A stretch of DNA of 6,911 bases from DATEMK01 sp035275625 (GTDB taxonomy: Bacteria; Bacteroidota; Bacteroidia; AKYH767-A; OLB10). The notes under the pieces were generated by a model. It was given only the letters and a program-made list of their open reading frames with translations. It was not told where the DNA came from and made no database searches. Made by a program: the position numbers and the translations under genes. Positions 4,468 to 6,911 of the stretch are shown in pieces; the stretch's first letter is position 1, and each line of letters begins with the position of its first letter. The stretch covers positions 1-6,911 of the forward strand of contig DATEMK010000395.1 of NCBI GenBank assembly GCA_035275625.1, read 5' to 3'.

Positions 4468-4496
4468 ATTAAGTAATATTTAAAATATCACTTAAT
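4468..4496. repeat. AT-rich inverted repeat between the anti-sigma gene and A1
   Basis: Arms ATTAAGT (4468-4474) and ACTTAAT (4490-4496), one mismatch, then a 5-bp inner stem with a 3-nt loop. It covers the position of the AT-rich box seen upstream of the other precursors (17 bp from the twin site), and may also serve as a weak terminator for the anti-sigma transcript. No U-run follows, so termination is doubtful. Confidence 0.45.
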
Positions 4497-4576
4497 TAAG
4501 TCAGGTAAGCTTTTCTTCAGTTGGAAATTCGGGAAGATGTAAACAACTGATAGAGAAAAAACAAAATAATCAAAAA

Positions 4577-5392
4577 TCAGATATTACCTATTACATACAT
4601 CTGGTCAAGCGTAGGAGATACACTGCCTCCTGCATTTTCAAGAGTGATCGCAAAAGCGCTTGCACCATCAACAGCTTTCATTTTATGCAACAACGAATCA
4701 CCGGTAACGGCCATATCAAAAACTCCAAGATCAACAGGCGCCTTATTAACAATTGCCCACAACTGGTATTGTTTTCCGGAAGGCGGCTGAGGAAGTGAGT
4801 TGACAGAGAGATAAACTTCTTTCGATTCTTTGTTCCAGTAAATCATGGCAAGCGATTGCGGAGAAATTTGCAAACCTTTCATCGCAACAGGAACAGCATT
4901 GGGATCGCTCATTATTGCCAAATGTTTTTGAGTATTCTCAAGTTTATTTTGCATGTCACTGTAATGTGACTGCATTGCTTTCTGTTCAACAGTCAGCTCG
5001 TCAAGACGAGAGCTGAGATTTTTATTTTTTTCAAAAAGGCTAAAAGAAAAATATGCGCTTACAACCAGCAATGCAATCGAGGCTGCGATTAAATATTTTA
5101 ACACAGGAACCTGGCTTTTTGAAGTCGTTTGCAAATTGATAACTTTTGTTTCCACTGTTTTCTTTTCTTCTTCTTCAATAGCCTCAAAAATTTTTGATTT
5201 CAACGAAGCAGGCGGCTCCACTTTATTTGCCAGTAAATATTTTTCAAAAGATGTGCGGATGGATTCCATCTCCCGCTTTACTTCAGGAAATATGCGCATC
5301 ATGCATTCGGCTTCCTGCATTTCTTCGGGAGTGCAGTTGCCAAGCGCATAACTTTCGAGCTTGCCTGATTCTATATATTCTTTCGGGTCCAC
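4577..5392 (-). CDS. RskA-like membrane-bound anti-sigma factor
   Basis: This 271-residue single-pass membrane protein has three parts. The cytoplasmic N-terminus carries the pattern YIESGKLESYALGNCTPEE (about 6-24), typical of anti-sigma domains that hold ECF sigma factors. A hydrophobic segment at about 99-118 should span the inner membrane, followed by a likely coiled coil at about 121-158. The C-terminal RskA-type domain (about 163-271) has LPQPPSGKQYQLWAI, FAITLENAGG and a DQMYVIGNI end, as in Bacteroidota homologues. The start is GTG at 5392, directly after the sigma TAA and in the same frame; no ATG precedes it, and the conserved N-terminus supports this start. Zero spacing suggests translational coupling with the sigma factor. 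It probably sequesters that sigma factor until a periplasmic signal; the signal is unknown. Confidence 0.9.
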   Translation of the reverse strand: MDPKEYIESGKLESYALGNCTPEEMQEAECMMRIFPEVKREMESIRTSFEKYLLANKVEPPASLKSKIFEAIEEEEKKTVETKVINLQTTSKSQVPVLKYLIAASIALLVVSAYFSFSLFEKNKNLSSRLDELTVEQKAMQSHYSDMQNKLENTQKHLAIMSDPNAVPVAMKGLQISPQSLAMIYWNKESKEVYLSVNSLPQPPSGKQYQLWAIVNKAPVDLGVFDMAVTGDSLLHKMKAVDGASAFAITLENAGGSVSPTLDQMYVIGNI

Positions 5393-5929
5393 TTATGTAA
5401 TAATTTTTCTTAATTCAATTAATGCAGCCCTTGCACGTGTTTTCACCGTTCCTAACGGCATGTTCAGCTTCTCTGATATTTCTTCCTGTGTATAGCCGCC
5501 AAAATATGCAAGGTCAATTATGATTTTATATTCCGGCTTCAGTTTATTTACCATTTCCTTTACTCCTATATTATCTTCATTGGTTTTATGACTGTGCTGC
5601 CTGTCTATATTATATACGTTATCATCAATGGATTGGATTGCAGTCCGTTTCAGGGTACGCAGTTTGTCAATAGCAGTATTGCGTGTAACGTTCAGCATCC
5701 ATGTGAACAAAGTTCCTTTTGAGCGGTCATAGGCTTCAATGTTCTTCCAGATCTTTACAAAAGATTCCTGGAGAATATCCTGAGCTGTTTCCTCATCGTT
5801 ATTCAAAATCCGAAGGACGATTCCATAAAGAGCGCCTGAATAATTATCATAAAGATAGCTGAAGGCAGGCTTGCTTTTCTCTTTCAGCAAACGTACGAGT
5901 TCTTCTTCAGTATAATTTTTTTCAGGCAT
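5393..5929 (-). CDS. ECF-type sigma-70 family RNA polymerase sigma factor
   Basis: At 178 residues this is the normal size for an ECF sigma factor. Region 2 spans about 21-95, with AQDILQESFVKIWKN (49-63) for core binding and FTWMLNVTRNTAIDKLR (75-91) for -10 recognition. Region 4 spans about 122-175, with the helix-turn-helix YTQEEISEKLNMPLGTVKTR (146-165) that reads the -35 element. Regions 1 and 3 are absent, as expected. ATG 5929 gives the standard N-terminus. It lies 80 bp after the HupE-like gene, in a gap where I see no convincing promoter or terminator, and is followed directly by its presumed anti-sigma factor. The sigma/RskA pair resembles stress-type or envelope-type systems, but targets cannot be read from this window. 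Nothing links it to the lanthipeptide promoters, which carry a housekeeping-type -7 element. Confidence 0.93.
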   Translation of the reverse strand: MPEKNYTEEELVRLLKEKSKPAFSYLYDNYSGALYGIVLRILNNDEETAQDILQESFVKIWKNIEAYDRSKGTLFTWMLNVTRNTAIDKLRTLKRTAIQSIDDNVYNIDRQHSHKTNEDNIGVKEMVNKLKPEYKIIIDLAYFGGYTQEEISEKLNMPLGTVKTRARAALIELRKIIT

Positions 5930-6009
5930 TCAGAAAAAATAGTTCAAGGTATGTGAATACAAAGATGTGAAAAGAAATTAAATCCGGAAGCCTGCAAGAA
6001 ATGATCTGT

Positions 6010-6684
6010 TTAAAAAAAGGCCCTCTCAATCGTCCAATATAATGCAATACAACCGATAGAAGCAGAAGCAGGAATAACAATCCGTTTCTTATACCATTCT
6101 TTTTTGCCAAACCATTTTCCAATTAAAAGAAAAGCTAAAAGGATTACCGTTATTTGCCCGAGTTCCACTCCGATATTAAAATTTAACAAGGCAATCAAAT
6201 AATTTTTTTCAGGCAGCCCTGCTTCGCTTAATACCGATGCAAATCCGCATCCATGTATCAGTCCGAAAGCAAAAACAATTAAAATACGCCACCACTTTAA
6301 TTCTGTGATTAAAATGTTTTCAATGGAAATAAAAAGTATGGACAACGCAATGATGGGTTCTATCACGGAAGTTGCAGGCTGTATATATCCATATATCGAA
6401 AGCCCGAGTGTTATGCTGTGAGCAACAGTAAATGCTGTAGCCTGCCAGATTACTGATTTTAAATTCGGATTAAGAAAAAATAAACCGATCACAAAAAGTA
6501 CATGGTCCAGACCAAGAGGAATAATATGGGTAAAGCCCATTTTCAAATAAACAAACCCGGCTTCGGTTTTTGAAAGACTGTTTATATCATAGTCAAGCGC
6601 GTGAGCAAAAACAGGCGAAAATGAAAACAGCAACAGCAAAGACAGCAGTGTGATGCGGACAAGGACATCTCTAAAAACCTGCAT
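6010..6684 (-). CDS. HupE/UreJ-like multi-pass membrane protein
   Basis: From ATG 6684 the product is 224 residues with a clear signal sequence (VRITLLSLLLLFSFSPVFAHA) followed by several membrane helices. Residue numbers here count from that ATG. Family signatures are GFTHIIPLGLDHVLF (50-64), FTVAHSITL (85-93), HGCGFA (144-149) and NIGVELGQ (170-177); their His, Asp and Glu residues could bind a metal. HupE proteins are linked to nickel uptake or hydrogenase/urease assembly in other bacteria, but many Bacteroidota copies lie away from such genes, and none is seen here, so the substrate is open. The frame stays open to an ATG at 6795, but that extension overlaps the previous gene's stop, precedes the signal peptide and translates a repeat-like sequence, so 6684 is preferred. 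Confidence 0.85.
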   Translation of the reverse strand: MQVFRDVLVRITLLSLLLLFSFSPVFAHALDYDINSLSKTEAGFVYLKMGFTHIIPLGLDHVLFVIGLFFLNPNLKSVIWQATAFTVAHSITLGLSIYGYIQPATSVIEPIIALSILFISIENILITELKWWRILIVFAFGLIHGCGFASVLSEAGLPEKNYLIALLNFNIGVELGQITVILLAFLLIGKWFGKKEWYKKRIVIPASASIGCIALYWTIERAFF

Positions 6685-6690
6685 ATATCT

Positions 6691-6720
6691 TCTCTCTTTT
6701 GGAGAGATTAGAGTGAGGTT
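6691..6720. repeat. Short dispersed-repeat-like hairpin before the HupE-like gene
   Basis: TCTCTC (6691-6696) and GAGAGA (6702-6707) form a 6-bp hairpin beside AACCTCACTCTAAT on the minus strand. This resembles the dispersed CCTCACCC...CTCTCC-AAAG-GAGAG type of repeat seen in many Bacteroidota intergenic regions. It lies just upstream of the chosen start codon. The link to that repeat class is from memory of its pattern, not a search. Confidence 0.45.
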
Positions 6721-6753
6721 AAATAAAAAAGTAGGATTTTTAGAGATGTTCAT

Positions 6754-6780
6754 AAAAATATTCTTGCCAAAAATATTTTT
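6754..6780 (-). terminator. Possible weak terminator of the upstream gene
   Basis: A perfect 9-bp AT-only inverted repeat (6754-6762 with 6772-6780, 9-nt loop) lies directly after the stop codon at 6782 and ends in a short T-run on the minus strand. The stem has no G-C pairs, so termination strength is doubtful. Confidence 0.35.
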
Positions 6781-6781
6781 T

Positions 6782-6911
6782 TTACCGGTATGCATAATGT
6801 GAATCTTTGTTTTGAAATTTATTTTCTTCCCATCTTAATTCGAGTGACGTATAAGGATTTATGGCAACGGCTTCAGCGAGAAGTTTTTTTCCTGCATCTG
6901 ATTTTCCTGCA
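6782..6911 (-). CDS. C-terminal end of an unidentified, possibly TPR-type protein
   Basis: The last 42 codons and a TAA stop of a gene entering from the right edge are visible. The segment AGKKLLAEAVAINPYTSLEL has the A-x-x-INP spacing of a terminal tetratricopeptide helix pair, followed by a polar tail ending SHYAYR. A TPR-type protein is a guess from this short piece; the frame itself is continuous and has natural composition. It lies 97 bp upstream of the HupE-like start on the same strand, so it may belong to the same unit, though an AT-rich hairpin separates them. Confidence 0.6.
   Translation of the reverse strand, partial: AGKSDAGKKLLAEAVAINPYTSLELRWEENKFQNKDSHYAYR

Noticed and set aside
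2561..4496. Mobile element behind the precursor duplication
   Set aside because: No transposase, terminal inverted repeats or target duplications are visible; unequal recombination between modules is enough to explain the array.
5136..5400. Two plus-strand frames opposite the start of the anti-sigma gene
   Set aside because: They are antisense to a motif-bearing domain and have no signal of their own.
4386..5929. Control of the precursors by the adjacent ECF sigma factor
   Set aside because: The precursor promoters match the primary-sigma TAnnTTTG element, and no comparable site is found before the sigma gene, so adjacency is the only link.
5922..6122. Minus-strand frame of 66 codons between the HupE-like and sigma genes
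   Set aside because: It mostly overlaps the HupE-like C-terminus in another frame. Its hydrophobic stretch comes from that overlap, and it lacks a conserved motif.

Overview
The window is AT-rich and every gene I support is on the minus strand, so transcription runs from high to low coordinates. A Bacteroidota (Bacteroidetes-type) genome is the best fit. Four promoters carry the Bacteroidota -7 motif TAnnTTTG, start codons lack clear Shine-Dalgarno sequences, and the precursor leaders, the sigma/RskA-like anti-sigma pair and the HupE/UreJ-like protein are of the kind common in that phylum. The genus cannot be told.

Region 1 (about 6911-4577) is a housekeeping-like block: the last 42 codons of an unidentified, possibly TPR-type protein (6782 to beyond 6911), a HupE/UreJ-like membrane protein (6010-6684), an ECF sigma factor (5393-5929) and an RskA-like membrane anti-sigma factor (4577-5392). 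The anti-sigma gene starts on the base after the sigma stop codon.

Region 2 (about 4496-2561) is the striking part: four tandem paralogous lanthipeptide precursor genes, called A1 (4117-4314), A2 (3585-3791), A3 (3072-3260) and A4 (2617-2814) in transcription order. They share an almost invariant 31-residue leader ending in Gly-Gly and have divergent Cys/Ser/Thr-rich cores. Each core has exactly eight Cys and eight Ser/Thr. Each gene has its own promoter module: an AT-rich box, a twin 15-bp direct repeat of period 20 resembling a LytTR-family regulator site, a fixed 29-bp gap, a TAnnTTTG element and a conserved 5' UTR of about 65 nt. A1, A2 and A3 each end in a strong hairpin terminator. A4 is followed by a weaker hairpin and then by the modification genes. 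The two precursor gaps just over 300 bp (3261-3584 and 3792-4116) are filled by these signals plus a conserved 60-bp segment.

Region 3 (2542-1) holds the modification enzymes: a LanC-type cyclase (1286-2542) with its zinc-binding residues, then the first 414 codons of a LanB-type dehydratase (1243 to beyond position 1). Inferred pathway: LanB dehydrates Ser/Thr, LanC adds Cys thiols to form (methyl)lanthionine rings, and a C39-type peptidase/transporter outside the window removes the leader at Gly-Gly. The module design suggests each peptide is switched on separately by one two-component regulator encoded elsewhere, with the enzymes fed by partial read-through from A4.
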